From Brevipalpus yothersi (lineage: Eukaryota; Arthropoda; Arachnida; Trombidiformes; Tenuipalpidae), in contig QZCP01000135.1 in the NCBI GenBank assembly GCA_003956705.1, forward strand, positions 253,502-317,501: a DNA stretch of 64,000 nucleotides, read 5' to 3'. Position 1 is the stretch's first letter. Each line of letters starts with the position of its first letter. Below, piece after piece: positions 1-13,122 of the stretch. The position numbers were made by a program, and so were the translations under genes. The notes under the pieces are model-generated. The model searched no databases. It was not told where the DNA came from and worked only from the letters and a program-made list of their open reading frames with translations.

Positions 1-583
1 TGGAATCAGAATTTCATCCAAGATAGAAATATCCAAAGAAAAAAAGTGAAAGAGAAAGCGTGCAAATGATGATCAGGGCTCGAGAGAGGTAGGTAAAAAC
101 TAGTAGGAGGGCAAGCCAGGGGAGCGGCCATGCCCAGCGTCTTATCGTGAATTTCATGATGATCCTCACGGAAAAAGTTCATTGTAGCCAGTGTTGCAAG
201 CAATATGAGTCATCAGATAGGAATGATAATATTGGAGAGAGAGAAGGGGAAGAGCAAGTGTGAGAGTCCAGTTGAATATCAAACCTTATCACAATCAGAT
301 AGTGTGTCCGAAAATTCAAGAGATTCCAATCAAATGATGCCACTACTATTAGAATTGTCAATCCCATGAAGTAAGTAAGCAAGCAAGCATATCGAGGGCT
401 CGATATGTGTGTGTGAGAGAGATGAAGAGCGATGGAAAGTATTAGCAGGATCACGCAGAGTAGTTCATAAGGTGTTTGGAATGTATTCAAATTGACTGAG
501 GCGAGAGTGTGAGAGACAAGTTGGGATAAATAGTGGCTGAGAAGATCAGGTGAACCAATCTCTGGGAACCATTGATTGAGCAT

Positions 584-585
<2 letters not shown>

Positions 586-653
<68 letters not shown>
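586..653. repeat. (GA)n microsatellite, left flank of assembly gap
   Basis: A pure GA dinucleotide tract runs into the run of N. The same motif resumes on the other side of the gap at 1519-1564, so the gap is probably unresolved (GA)n. Confidence 0.95.
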
Positions 654-1518
654 NNNNNNNNNNNNNNNNNNNNNNNNNNNNNNNNNNNNNNNNNNNNNNN
701 NNNNNNNNNNNNNNNNNNNNNNNNNNNNNNNNNNNNNNNNNNNNNNNNNNNNNNNNNNNNNNNNNNNNNNNNNNNNNNNNNNNNNNNNNNNNNNNNNNNN
801 NNNNNNNNNNNNNNNNNNNNNNNNNNNNNNNNNNNNNNNNNNNNNNNNNNNNNNNNNNNNNNNNNNNNNNNNNNNNNNNNNNNNNNNNNNNNNNNNNNNN
901 NNNNNNNNNNNNNNNNNNNNNNNNNNNNNNNNNNNNNNNNNNNNNNNNNNNNNNNNNNNNNNNNNNNNNNNNNNNNNNNNNNNNNNNNNNNNNNNNNNNN
1001 NNNNNNNNNNNNNNNNNNNNNNNNNNNNNNNNNNNNNNNNNNNNNNNNNNNNNNNNNNNNNNNNNNNNNNNNNNNNNNNNNNNNNNNNNNNNNNNNNNNN
1101 NNNNNNNNNNNNNNNNNNNNNNNNNNNNNNNNNNNNNNNNNNNNNNNNNNNNNNNNNNNNNNNNNNNNNNNNNNNNNNNNNNNNNNNNNNNNNNNNNNNN
1201 NNNNNNNNNNNNNNNNNNNNNNNNNNNNNNNNNNNNNNNNNNNNNNNNNNNNNNNNNNNNNNNNNNNNNNNNNNNNNNNNNNNNNNNNNNNNNNNNNNNN
1301 NNNNNNNNNNNNNNNNNNNNNNNNNNNNNNNNNNNNNNNNNNNNNNNNNNNNNNNNNNNNNNNNNNNNNNNNNNNNNNNNNNNNNNNNNNNNNNNNNNNN
1401 NNNNNNNNNNNNNNNNNNNNNNNNNNNNNNNNNNNNNNNNNNNNNNNNNNNNNNNNNNNNNNNNNNNNNNNNNNNNNNNNNNNNNNNNNNNNNNNNNNNN
1501 NNNNNNNNNNNNNNNNNN
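654..1518. other. Assembly gap (N run)
   Basis: 865 unresolved bases flanked on both sides by (GA)n. Open frames that appear to cross it are artefacts. Confidence 0.99.

Positions 1519-1564
<46 letters not shown>
1519..1564. repeat. (GA)n microsatellite, right flank of gap
   Basis: Continuation of the GA tract after the gap, ending just before 1565. Confidence 0.95.
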
Positions 1565-1569
<5 letters not shown>

Positions 1570-2245
1570 GAATAGAGATTGTGTTCATGAATATAGAATA
1601 GGAAGGAAAGAATGGATCGAGTGGGTGAGATAAGGTATCAGTGTGTGTGAGACAGCGTAGTCCTGCATGGTCATGAGATGGTAGATAGAAGGGTCCATGG
1701 AGACATGTGGGGATATACATGTATATTCCATACAGTGCACTTTTAGGAAATACAATTCAGCAGAAAAAAAAGATGAATACGGGGATCCACTATCTCATGG
1801 TATGATGGGCTGTATTGTACAATCAATTTTCTCAACACGTCAAGTGCTTTCACAATTGACAGCAATCATAACAATTTCATGAACAGTAAATAATTTGAGT
1901 TTCAAGAAAATTTTCTCTCTCTCTCTTTCGCTTACTTTTCTCTCGACAACTAAGTGGACGGTTAAGTGATTTCATCATTAAATTTTAAGTAACGGAGAGC
2001 ATCAAAGATGTAGGAGAAAGAGAATTGAGAGAGATAAAAGGAAGGCCAAAGATCTTTGGAAACGTGGTTGGAATGTTTTGCGGATAAGAAGAAGAAAAGT
2101 GTCAAAAGGAAGTTATCAGTGTCGATGAACTTGAACAGAAAATCGGAAATGGAAAGTTAAACATATTCTCATTAGAATGTTGATTTTGGTTTGAATTAGC
2201 AGTGAAGGAAGATGATAAGTGCAAAGGCGAGAGAAAAAGGGAAAG

Positions 2246-2249
<4 letters not shown>

Positions 2250-2292
<43 letters not shown>
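2250..2292. repeat. (GA)n microsatellite
   Basis: About 20 GA units in otherwise gene-free DNA. Confidence 0.9.
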
Positions 2293-2297
<5 letters not shown>

Positions 2298-5200
2298 ATT
2301 TGCATGGAACAGGAAAAGTTCTGATCAGACACAGAGAGAAGGATGTTCATGGCCATTAATCGAAATTGATCCAGCCATGACCAATGGTTTGATGAGAATT
2401 GCAAAGCCAATGAACAAGGGAATAGGTGGAATGAAAGCTATCTCTAGGAACATACAAATAAAAGGTTAGAATCATTCATTCAACCTCCACCCTACATCAT
2501 GAACCATATACTCTTCCCGGCGGATTAATGGTTTCGATGGAAAAGAGAGAAGTATCATGATAAAAGTGCTCTTGAAACAGCAACACACATACACAATTGA
2601 ATTATCTCACTCTTCATAATGATTCTACATGGAAGTTGGATGCTCATCATAATTTCATGAGACTATGTCGGTCAGTGGAGGTAAAGAGTGAAAAAAGCCA
2701 GATTAAAGGGCGGATGCTATTGCTACAATGCTTCAATCTTTCTTTTTCGCTTGAAAAGATAAGTATATACAGCATGAACAGTATGAACAGTATGAGCAGT
2801 TCTCTTGAAATGCTTGAAAAATATCGTGAGAAGTTCGAGAGAGCTAGTTATGGATAAGATTTCACAGTGAGAAAGTCATGAATGAAATAGTGATTTCTCA
2901 AACTTTCGATACCCTCAATACATGGTAAATGGTTTGTAAGCGTTTCTCAAAACGGTAGCCTCAATAACAGAAAAAAATACCGTAAGCAAATTTTCCAACA
3001 TTTCAACTTTCAATTATAAAGAGAGCGGGAAAGCGAGAGAGAGAGAAAGGAATTTACGGATATGAGCTGGATGGATGAATATTCACGGAAAGAAAGATAA
3101 TCTTCCGAAGATTACCACTTGGAGAGAGAGAGAGAGAGAAAAGTGCAAAAAAAGGCACATGTATAAGAGGAAAAGAGCGATGAGCTAAAATTGCCATACT
3201 CAGTGAGTTTTTCCAACTCATTTCAATGTATTACATCCTCAATGGCCAACCACGAAAACAAGACATGTTGAGAAAGAAAGAAAAAAAATGAGGAGAGGCC
3301 AAGAAAAGGAAAGAGAGAAAAGATCAGAAGAGAGAGAGAGAAAGAGAACCTGTTCATGGTATGTAACCGAATTTATATAATCACGCCATGAATGCCTTTG
3401 GCCGCCGATGTGGTTGATGGTAACGAGATGATTATCAGAAAAAATACATATACATATATATACATATTCCTGGGGTTTGTGGTGATATGAATCGCAGATA
3501 GGGAATTAGTGGTGGTGAGGATATGCCTAGAGCTGACAATCAAATATAAGCCACCCAAAAGGGGGTGGCAATAGTTCGGTGAACGGATCTGAGAGAGAGA
3601 GAGGCCAAATCAGTCTCACTTATATACACACACATCTCCTTCCACCACTCAACTTCCTTCCTTCTTGCGCTCTGGAGGACCGATTTTGGATCAATGAAAC
3701 ACTGAACCAAAATCAATCGATCGATGCTCTTCGCATGAACACCACGAGCAAGTGAGAAGAGAGAGAGAGAGAGTGAATGTCCACATTCTGGTTGTAATGT
3801 TCACTCGAATAGCTCATTTATTATGGTATCCATGTGGTTCCACTTGCAACATGGGTCATCTAATTTTCTCTCTCTCTCTTTCTAGGACACCTATTCCATC
3901 ATTCATACATGGTATCACTGGTTGACTCCCACCTTTGCTACTCAATTGAATTGGCAATTGAATAAAATGAAAAAATTAATCCATTTGATTACTACTACAA
4001 GTGTTACACCTTGCCCAATGGCAATGATGAGGATTAAGTCCACAAGTGATTAAGAGCAATTTTTTTGTTGTTATTGGATGAAAATTGTGATTGAAAAATA
4101 TGTTCACCTTCGATGGTCGCAAAATCTTGAGCAAACTAATCGTTTTCACAGTCGAACTCGAAGTGATTGACTACTATAACTACTGCCTCCAATTTTGTGG
4201 CAATAACATGATCGCAATATTCACTTACCGTTTCATATATTGGCAACGATTTGTATGGATTAACAGCCACCAAAATGGTTCCAGTGTATGTCTGGAAAAA
4301 GAAATGGAAGTAAATTGTGAAAAAAAGTTTCTACAGAAAAAAAAATGAAAATTGTAGGAATTTCCAGAAAATATTTGCTGAAAAATGATGAAATGATGAT
4401 TGACACCTCTTTTAATATTGCCCTATGAATCTACTTTTTAAGGCTGATGGTGGAGGCAGAGAGAAGAAAATTTAATTACAGTTAACAATATACAATATAC
4501 AGGCACACTGTAATATTGGAAAGATTCAGGATCAGAAGAAGTGGGACAAGATCATATTAAGAAGGATCAAAAAGGATAATAGAGGAAGAAGAAGCTCTTT
4601 TTTTATGTTAAGAGTTACTCTTTTTTGATGAAATAAAAAATTCAATAATAATAATATATATAATATGCACTCTACATGTAAATGATGATGATTCAACAGT
4701 TCTAAATGTAGTCCACAAAAGATGGATCATGCGGATGAAGATCACTACCATAGAATTTTATCACCAGTATTTGCATATAGTATTGAACTAAATATTCACA
4801 CAAGAGATTCTCAATCGAGGTGCGGAAGTGATCTTCATACACCCAAAGTAATCGCAAAGAATCGAAAGAACATGATAAAATATACTCACATATATTCGAT
4901 CATTTTCATATCGAACCCTCAAATTAGTGTTGATACCATGTTCATCAATATTGGACAATATTGTCATGTCCTGTACACCTTCTTCAGCAGTCATGATGAT
5001 AATTTAGATGATGAGCTTTCTTTTTGCGGGACAAAAAAAAGCTTCACTGATAGGAAGAAGAGGAGAAAAAAACACAACCGATTGATCGAGTTGATGGTGA
5101 TGATGATCACATACACACGAACACACACTCAATATTTACAGAATATCATGTAAATGGATGATATTCAAAATTGGACACCCACAATGGACACACTAGAAGC

Positions 5201-5536
5201 TGATAAATGGTCAACATAAATGGTGATGATGATCCAAATATTGATTAAACATGTGAACACAATTCGATTCGATGTCTCGCTCGATTGAGCGGCCAATCAT
5301 AATGATAAGATGATGAAGAGAGAAAAGAAAAATCTTTTACTACCAACACAAATGACTCATCGGGAAGACTGATGTGTGTGTGTGTGTCTGTGTCCTGATG
5401 TCGAATAGGTTTGTCTACTTTTTCAATACAAAAAGGAAAGCAATTGCATCAAAAAACTGGTCACTTTCCAATGTCCATACACACACACATGAACACAATG
5501 TACACTCGAAAGTTAGAACTGTTTATTTATATTCAT

Positions 5537-5738
5537 TCGCACTCTGGTTGAGATGTATAAAAAAAATTCGACAACAACAGCAGGAAAGCGAAACATTAGG
5601 GGCATAAAACCAGATCATGTTCATCATCGGGCTTCAGGATGATGATCAAGGCGAGGTTCGCATCGAGTGGCGCAACTCGCTTCCATCTCTCTTCTCTCTC
5701 TTCTCTCTTTTCATCTCTCTTCATCTCTCTCCTCCCCC

Positions 5739-5784
<46 letters not shown>

Positions 5785-5830
5785 TCAGCTCACTGATCCC
5801 AGCATCTTTCTCTGTGCTCTGGTCCTCCCA
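5537..5830 (+). repeat. Donor of a locally duplicated segment, includes a (CT)n tract
   Basis: The stretch from about 5537 to 5695 recurs, nearly identical, at about 13748-13925. A second piece (about 5790-5828) recurs at about 13934-13975. The CT microsatellite at 5741-5780 between them is absent from the copy. No coding function is visible. Confidence 0.8.
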
Positions 5831-6763
5831 AAATTTCACAGGATTTCCTCTTTTCCTCTCTTCTGTCGTATTTTGTGCCCTCAGGGAGAGAGTTGAGCTG
5901 AGGTTTGGGTTGTCATCCCGAGTGATGCACTCTCCGGACTTCATGTGAGATGTGTGGAGCCAGATCAGTTGATTTGATTGTGGTGTTTGGTAGAAATCAA
6001 ATCATGATGTGTCTGTGGAGATGATGAATTTTCCCGGTGTTTTTCTGGGTTTGAAATAGACTGGGAAAAGAGCGCCTGTGTGTGAGTGAGATTTCTGTGT
6101 GAATCGATCGTATTCGAATGATGCCAATATGTTGACCATGCTTCGACGGGGCGAGGGCCATGATTTTGGATGCTCATAGAGTGAAGACAAAGGCGAAGAA
6201 AGTGAAGAGAGAGAAAGATAGAAAATGAGCCCAAAATGAGGCCGCAATAATCAATGGCCGGAAATTGCTCTCTCTTCTCATATCTAAGAAGGAAGGAAAG
6301 TGGTACACTATGGAAAGAGTGAAGATGCTTGTAGAGAGCAGAGTACAAAATCATTTCCCTAATAGAGTTGAAAGTTTTCAGATGAAGGAGTGTTTGCCAT
6401 AAGCATATTGACAGGGAAAGATAGGAACTTGGTGAACATCTTAGTTAGCAAGCTAGAGAGAGAGAGAGAGAGATGCTAATTTATCTGAATATATACATCA
6501 ACATGTATGTTGATGAACTTTGAACATCCCCTTGTACACACAGATTGAAGGGAAAACTTGCCTTCAAAAGGTGAGAAGCGGTGATAATTTTTAGGTACAT
6601 GTCGGTTGTCACTATTATATTGTCGAAATTCCGGTGAACTTGACTCACTAAGTTGAAATATCATGAAGTGATTAATTGGCAAGAAAATTGTTCATCGAGT
6701 TGAAAACGCTATCAATCTCAAGTTCAACATGGGAAAACCAGTCTAATTTGAGAAGATCCTGAG

Positions 6764-7745
6764 GATGATGATTTAAAAATAGTCTGCTTTTCAGTCTGAC
6801 TTTTCGACATGATGCTTTCCAAAAGATCAGAAGAAGACAGACTTCCAAACAATTATTCCTTAAGGAAATGGGATCGAATTGCTTCAATGAGATTCAAATT
6901 CGAATTACACTAGAACAATTTCCATTTTTCAATTTTCGCCAAATCTTCTATGATTTACTCGGTTGATTGACGCGTGCAGTGTATTGTGTAGTAAAGTGTG
7001 ATAATGATTAAATTTCCAATTAAATAAGATTGACGAAATTGGTATAACTTTACCCATGATCCTGATCCCATCCGGACTAGAAACGCGGGAAATTATCAAA
7101 AATTTCACCAAATTAGTTTAATCAAGCATGTTAGTTTGACGCAAGTTGGAAGCGAGTCGCAAACTTTCATCCTTCCATCGCAATAAATTGAACAATATTA
7201 CACTCGAGATGGAACACGGAGAACTAATTTCATTTTTTGAATCCATCTTGTGCTTTAATCACGGTTAATTCCGAAAAATAGGTGCCGGAATATTTCTTCT
7301 TCAGTATAAACTCTTGTCAAAACTGAATAAGATACAAAATAGAGACCTTACATTGGTAAAATGAAGAAAAATTAGCAACTCTATTGTAATTACATGGATC
7401 TTTCAATCCAAAAAATAGAGATCGAAATGATGAAAATGGAGAAAATTCAACCATTGGAAAAAAACGAACTATAAGAAAATAGAATTGGTCAATGCTTAGA
7501 CGTTCTAATACTAATACCAAGTCACCAGAAACATCATATAATCAAATAGATCCATAATTTCAATTCCATTGAGAGTAATAATGTTCATTAATTGTTTCTC
7601 CAAGAATCTCGACTAAGTGAGCCTGAGGTTCTCCAAATATGGAGAATATGCAAATATGCAAATATGGAAAATTTTTTCACAATAGATCCCGATTCATTGA
7701 GTCACAGGCAGTTTCGATCCTAAGGAGTTGAATCGAATATTCCCA
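6764..7745 (+). repeat. Dispersed repeat, copy 1 (about 1 kb)
   Basis: The first part (6764-7280) is shared with 13996-14500 (close) and 27070-27380 (more diverged). The second part (about 7480-7745) is shared with 28055-28385. I see no open reading frame conserved among copies and no clear terminal inverted repeats, so the class is unknown. A non-autonomous transposon or old segmental duplication would fit. Confidence 0.75.
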
Positions 7746-9227
7746 TAGCCATTAATATTTGGACAGAGTTTAGTTTTCAATAACTATCAGTTTTCGGGAT
7801 GGATGAATCTTGTATTGATATTATAAATCCCTTAGATACTGAGCTATAATATAACATGAGTTCGAAAAAATTCAAGATGAAAAGAATCTAGAACTCAGAA
7901 AGGTATTCGATCATTTTCCCTCCGATCATTTGATCATTTAATCATAGAGCTCAGCGAAAAATTATTTTTGAGCAAGAAAAATTTTTTTGGGGAAAATTAT
8001 CACCATCTGATGATAGATGCACCTCGGCAAGATTTTTTTAGGAGGAATAAGAAAAATATTCTCTCTCAGACTGATTCAGAACTTAGATCTTAAATTGGAT
8101 TCAATCAACATTATTATCTCCATGGTGGCGCTAGTTGTATTGAAATTCGAATATTGTTGGAATATTTCAAGGATTTTTTCTTTGAGAAATGCACGAAAAA
8201 AAATTTTTCAGGTAAATTAATTTGAAAAGAGGTATTGAATCTTCGTTTTAGGTTGAGAAAAAATCTGAAAAAAGGTAAGTTACTGAAAAATTGTTGGGGG
8301 AAGAAAATTTTTGCTGATTGGGGTGAAAAAGTTGCATCTACAGATATTCCAATCAAGATAATTTTTGATTGAATAAACAGATTGAAAATCTTTCGTGGTA
8401 GATTTTCTCTTCAATAGACTAGAGAATGCAAAATCGAGAATCATATCTCTGGGACTACTCATTCGGCTGACATACTGATCTGCTTTTTGTCCAGCTACTT
8501 CCTTTTTGTCCAAGGGATTCTATCTTCGTATATCTTACGGATTTCATTACTCTCAATTTGTTCATATTTTTTTTCACAATCAATTGGAAACTTTTTCTGG
8601 GAAAGAGGAATTAAGCCCTCTTGTATATAGCGACAAATATACACAGGAATTCAGAATTTATCCTTTATATTTTCTCAGATTCAATTCTTTAAAAATTTCA
8701 CAAGATAACGCAATTTAGATGAATGAATATCTAGTATAAATGGTACACCATTTGTATTTATACCAAGAGGAATGCATTCAATCGCCATCCCTCGAGAAAT
8801 CATTACCTGATATCTAACTGTAACTTTTCCATCGCGTATATTAATTTAAGAATTAATAAATAAAGGAACTCAATAGTACTACTCTACATATTTATATTTG
8901 ATATTTGATATTTTCATCATGTTTACAAAGAGATTTTTTGAAACAAAGGTCCTCCAGTGTTGATGTTTCTTGACACTGAAGCATCCAGAGTAGGGTGACA
9001 AAATCACGCTCGAATAATCTGGACACAATTCAAACATTTTCATTTTAATCAACAACAAAAAATGAGACTAAGCATTGCACCAAACTCGGCAGAATATGGA
9101 AGTGAGACTTTGCATGGTAAACTTGAATCATGACCATGATGAACTCTCCGAAAATTCTGTCAAAAGTTGAAAGTTTATATGGGACCATGAAGAGGAAATA
9201 AATCCATAACATAGAAGATAATGTAAA
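7746..9227. other. No gene seen
   Basis: AT-rich sequence without supported ORFs, RNA genes or repeats beyond homopolymer runs. It lies downstream of the allatotropin last exon and probably includes its 3' UTR. Confidence 0.5.
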
Positions 9228-12200
9228 TTAGTAGATATTCCGATTCACCGGATAATTTTCAGCAATCTCATCGGCAAGCCGGTCGGATAATCTTTCTTGT
9301 TCCAACATTTGTTGTCTGTATGCAGATAGAAAATAACAAATTAAAAGCTTGATTGAATTTCTTATAGTGAGGAACATTCATCATTCGAGCATTTTTTTAT
9401 TGAGAACACAAATAGTTAAAGGAATCAGAGTTTTTCTCTGACTGGTCTCGAGAAGTCAAATTTTTCTCAGAAAGGCTTCTAGAAAAAATAATCTACTTCA
9501 AATTTTTCCATATCAAAAGTATTCCTTAATTTACTTAATGAATCCAACAAGTGATTTCCATCCTGATTCATTCCCCTGACGATATCAGTGATATGAACAC
9601 ACATAGATATGATTCATGCTTCTCAAGAGAAGAAATAGTGTAATCAAACTCCATTACCTTGTGGCTATAGGAAATTTGTATAGCCCTCGTTTGGGTTAGT
9701 TGAGAAAAGAATTCTCTTGGAGCTACAAAAAATTATTCCTCTCTATCTCTCATGAATAAAAGAGTTTTACACGATAAACACTGGATCCTTCGTTATTGTT
9801 TTATTTGATTGTGTGAACAGAGAAAATGGAAGTAAATTCATCATTTGATCACAAATTCCAGGTATTACTTGATGCATGGGTCTAATCAAATGAAAGTTTT
9901 ACAAAAAATAAACGTAGCCTCATTCAACTACTCAGAATATTGATGCATCATCATGAACTCAAATTGGATCTATCCTCTTGAATATATTTACCATTGTTGA
10001 GAATAGCTTAAATGATGTGGAAGAGAATCATATATAGATCACAAAATAAAAGTCGAATTGTATCCAGAGTTCTAGAGCTTTTGTTCGAGAGAGAAAATCA
10101 ACTAGTATTCCTCTGAGACCAATAGAATCGCCACTAGCTTGATTAATCAAACCTTTTCAGAACACTGGATCCAATCTGGCTAGTAAACTAATTTCAATAT
10201 GCGAATAACAGGACTATCAAGTCCATGAGTTTGAGAGTAGACTTCGCTGACAATCGAGATCAGTTGTCGAGAGTGTTCAACCAAAAGTAGAAAATATCAT
10301 GTAAATTTCTTTCAACATGTGTCATGTTCACTAGTAGTATACTTCCACCAATTGAGCCACTTTCGTTAATAAGTAAAATTGATTCAATTCATTAGTTCAT
10401 TAACATGAAAAGATTCTATCTACCCTATGACACCTCTGCATGAAATGAAAATCGAGCACTTCCGATGTTATGAATAATTCATGCCTGCATGGACTTAGAA
10501 TTTGATTCTTTTTTTGAACAAAAGTCAACATATTTTGAGCCTTCTGGTCAAGAGTCAAGATAAAGAGGAACCGAACCAATTGCCAAATAAGGAAAGAGAG
10601 ATCCTCTGCTCAATTTGTTCTTCATTCATGCTCTTCGAAACAAATGGATAAAATTCAAAATTTGCCTATTCAGAGAGTTCACAACTTGAATATACTGGCG
10701 AAAAATTCAGAGAATTGAAATAAATTTCCTGAAAAAGGGGATTAGATTCAATGGGAACGATGATGAGAAAAAACACGCATGAAATACACATGTACGAATA
10801 GAGCATATAGGACTTCTCAAGAAAGTTCAGAATTTTTCCTGAAAACTAGATGAAGTATCAAATAAATGGTATTATAATGATCAAGGTGGGTGAAAAACCA
10901 TTCTATTCAGAATATTGATGAAGAACATAATGAAATGAAACAAGAAATCCATCGAGCTCGAATGAAACGGCTATTACTTTGAACGGAATCAGAGAAATCT
11001 GTCAAGATACTCCAAGAGCCTATAAGTGAGAATCCAATATAAATTTCATGTTACGAATGCTACGAATCGAGGCACACTTTCACAGCATCAACCACACGAG
11101 GATTTTCAGAATATCTGACATGAATTTCTATTATAAAATCTAACATGTTTGGGTGACGTTTTGACTCAAATTTTCTTTGACAATAACACAGCATCATCGT
11201 GCCCATCCTTGATTTATGAACATTAGAAGCTCCAAAAAGTTTTTTCATAATCAAGAATATAGCCTACTTTCACTGGAAAAAGCTATTCTCAATGGTATTG
11301 CACTCTGGTTCAAAACACGATTCAGTTCATCTGATATTCTGGAACACAAAGTTTAATGTCATCGACAGATCATCTTAGAAAAGTAAATGTGTCTATGATG
11401 AAATAGGCGATATTCTGGAGCGTATGTATGTGGAAGAATTTTTTTTTCATGAATCCTAATGATATCCGGAAAAGCTCCGATAAAAGATAGTGTCTTCGAT
11501 TCCCTGGCGAGATTTGCTGTGAATAGTAACTACTCAATTGACTCTATCAAACACCTCTAAACACATTCTTTTCAACTACTGTTCAAATTCCCGCAGAGCT
11601 TCAACAGCAACTTGAGGTCGATATTTCTGATTCTTCCAAGTGTCTAGCATCAAACTATGACAAGATATTTTGCGTCACTATAGTAGGACAAATATGAGAG
11701 AATATCAGAACATCTCTCCAATTCTTCAGTGACCCGCAGAGATTGGACAATAGAAATAAGGGCAAAGCTTATATGAATCATTAGATGAAAGTTTACCAGT
11801 TCAGAAGCATTCGACTGATTTTGACAATGTAAGAATAACTCATCACAAAAGCTGCTGACACAAAAATCTTGGAAAGTTTCTTATCTTACATTCTAGAGCA
11901 TAGAGGAGTAACAATCATCAAGATTCTCAGCACAGTCATTGTAGAGCTATTATTGTATAATTATCTTAATACTATCATTATTACACTCCACTGATGTCAA
12001 GAGAGGTTCTTAGGAAAAATTGAGAATTGGGAGAGTTTCGAAAGATCCTGAGGAGAATCAATGATACTAGTCTTAAAATAATTCTAGTGATGAAATGAGA
12101 TCAAATAGAAACTCTTCTCATATAAACCTGATCGTGGGCTAGTTGATTAGAATATTGGAGCAATTCCATTCGTAAATCCAGGAAAACAGTCAATTCTATA

Positions 12201-12514
12201 GACAATGAAGCTCCCAAATAATCACTGAAAATTTCCTCTCGAGTCGAAAAATTTTTCGAGAATCACAAGGATAAATTTTGTTTGATTTGAATAATCGAAA
12301 GAATAATTTCTAAACTAAATAGTGATACTCACAAGTAGGGGAGATACCTCATCGAACCACTTGAGTCTCTTTTACCGAAACCTCTGCTTGTTCCCAAAGG
12401 CATATTGAGAGGAGCTCGACGTATTCCTCGATAGCCTGTCTTTGAATGTTCATCTTCACCAAAAACGGCTGCTAACCAAACCAAAAGTCCCAATACAATC
12501 AGTTCAAGCTTCAT
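9228..12514 (-). CDS. Allatotropin-type neuropeptide precursor, two coding exons
   Basis: Exon 1 is 12333-12514 and exon 2 is 9228-9315. The 3 kb intron has a GTGAGT donor and a CATACAG acceptor, and the split codon (TT plus A) joins in frame, giving 89 residues. Residues 1-19 are a signal peptide ending in AAVFG. Next come a short spacer, an Arg-Arg site, the 13-residue APLNMPLGTSRGF, a Gly amidation donor and a Lys-Arg cleavage site. A C-terminal spacer rich in acidic and Leu residues ends in NRNIY. Allatotropins are about 13-14 residues and end in T-A-R-G-F-amide; here the end is T-S-R-G-F, and position, length and processing sites match. The mature peptide would be secreted and act on an orexin-like GPCR. 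The peptide part is clear. The exon 2 assignment is inference from phase and splice sites. Confidence 0.8.
9316..12332 (-). other. Allatotropin intron
   Basis: A 3017-bp intron between the two coding exons. No nested gene is convincing. A minus-strand open frame at 11060-11254 could be a cassette exon, but it shows no amidation or dibasic site. Confidence 0.65.
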
Positions 12515-13000
12515 ATTTGCTGGGTATTTCGACTGTCTATATTTAAATTTGCTAATATTTTTTTGATAACAAGACGATCAAAGAACACAAGACTCCACTG
12601 ATAGATTTACTAAGAGTTTGGACTCACAGGAAACACTTAATCAATATCAAGTATGTGGAAGAAGATAAAATTTGTGCAGATAGGTATCAAGTTTAAGCAA
12701 GAATTGTAAGTGAGAAAATCAGCTAAAGAATGATCAACCAAGGGCTAACTTTTGGTTTCTCAATCGAAATTCTATCTGATCTTGAGCATTTCAATTCTCA
12801 CCACTATATACTTTGGTGGGAAGAGGTGGATCCAAAGTTTTGGGGTGGCAATGATCACAATTTGAGGCCGCTTGATAGAGTTGAGGTTGAAAAACATGCG
12901 CTAGCATCATGAATCTGTGTTGGAATAAGTCATGAAAAGATGACCCCATCACCATGTGCGTGAAATTGATCTCAACATTCATCCCAGAGAAAAGAGAGAG
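12515..13000. other. Upstream region of the allatotropin gene
   Basis: On the minus strand the ATG follows AG-ending tracts (…TATAGACAG, …CCCAG), so a non-coding first exon may lie further upstream. No other gene is visible. Confidence 0.4.
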
Positions 13001-13121
<121 letters not shown>

Positions 13122-13122
13122 C

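Larger units (their letters stand above)
1..5530. other. Gene-poor stretch, no supported gene
   Basis: I see no ORF with convincing codon structure, splice sites or family resemblance here. The open frames are short, low-complexity (Ser-Leu or Arg-Glu repeats from GA/CT tracts) or AT-rich noise. GA/CT microsatellites, scattered CA/TG runs (about 5374, 5484) and ATG/CAT-rich runs make up much of it. It could be intron or intergenic DNA of a gene whose exons lie outside the window. Confidence 0.6.

Noticed and set aside
179..1720. Long Ser-Leu / Arg-Glu repeat open frames across the N run
   Set aside because: Produced by (GA)n/(CT)n and unresolved bases; no unique coding sequence.
4722..5153. 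143-codon open frame on the plus strand
   Set aside because: Low-complexity AT/CA-rich sequence, no motif, and no splice or conservation evidence.
5965..6354. 129-codon minus-strand open frame
   Set aside because: Composition reflects CT/CA-rich DNA; no recognisable domain.
11060..11254. Minus-strand frame inside the allatotropin intron as an alternative exon with extra peptides
   Set aside because: No dibasic-amidation site and no clear flanking splice sites.
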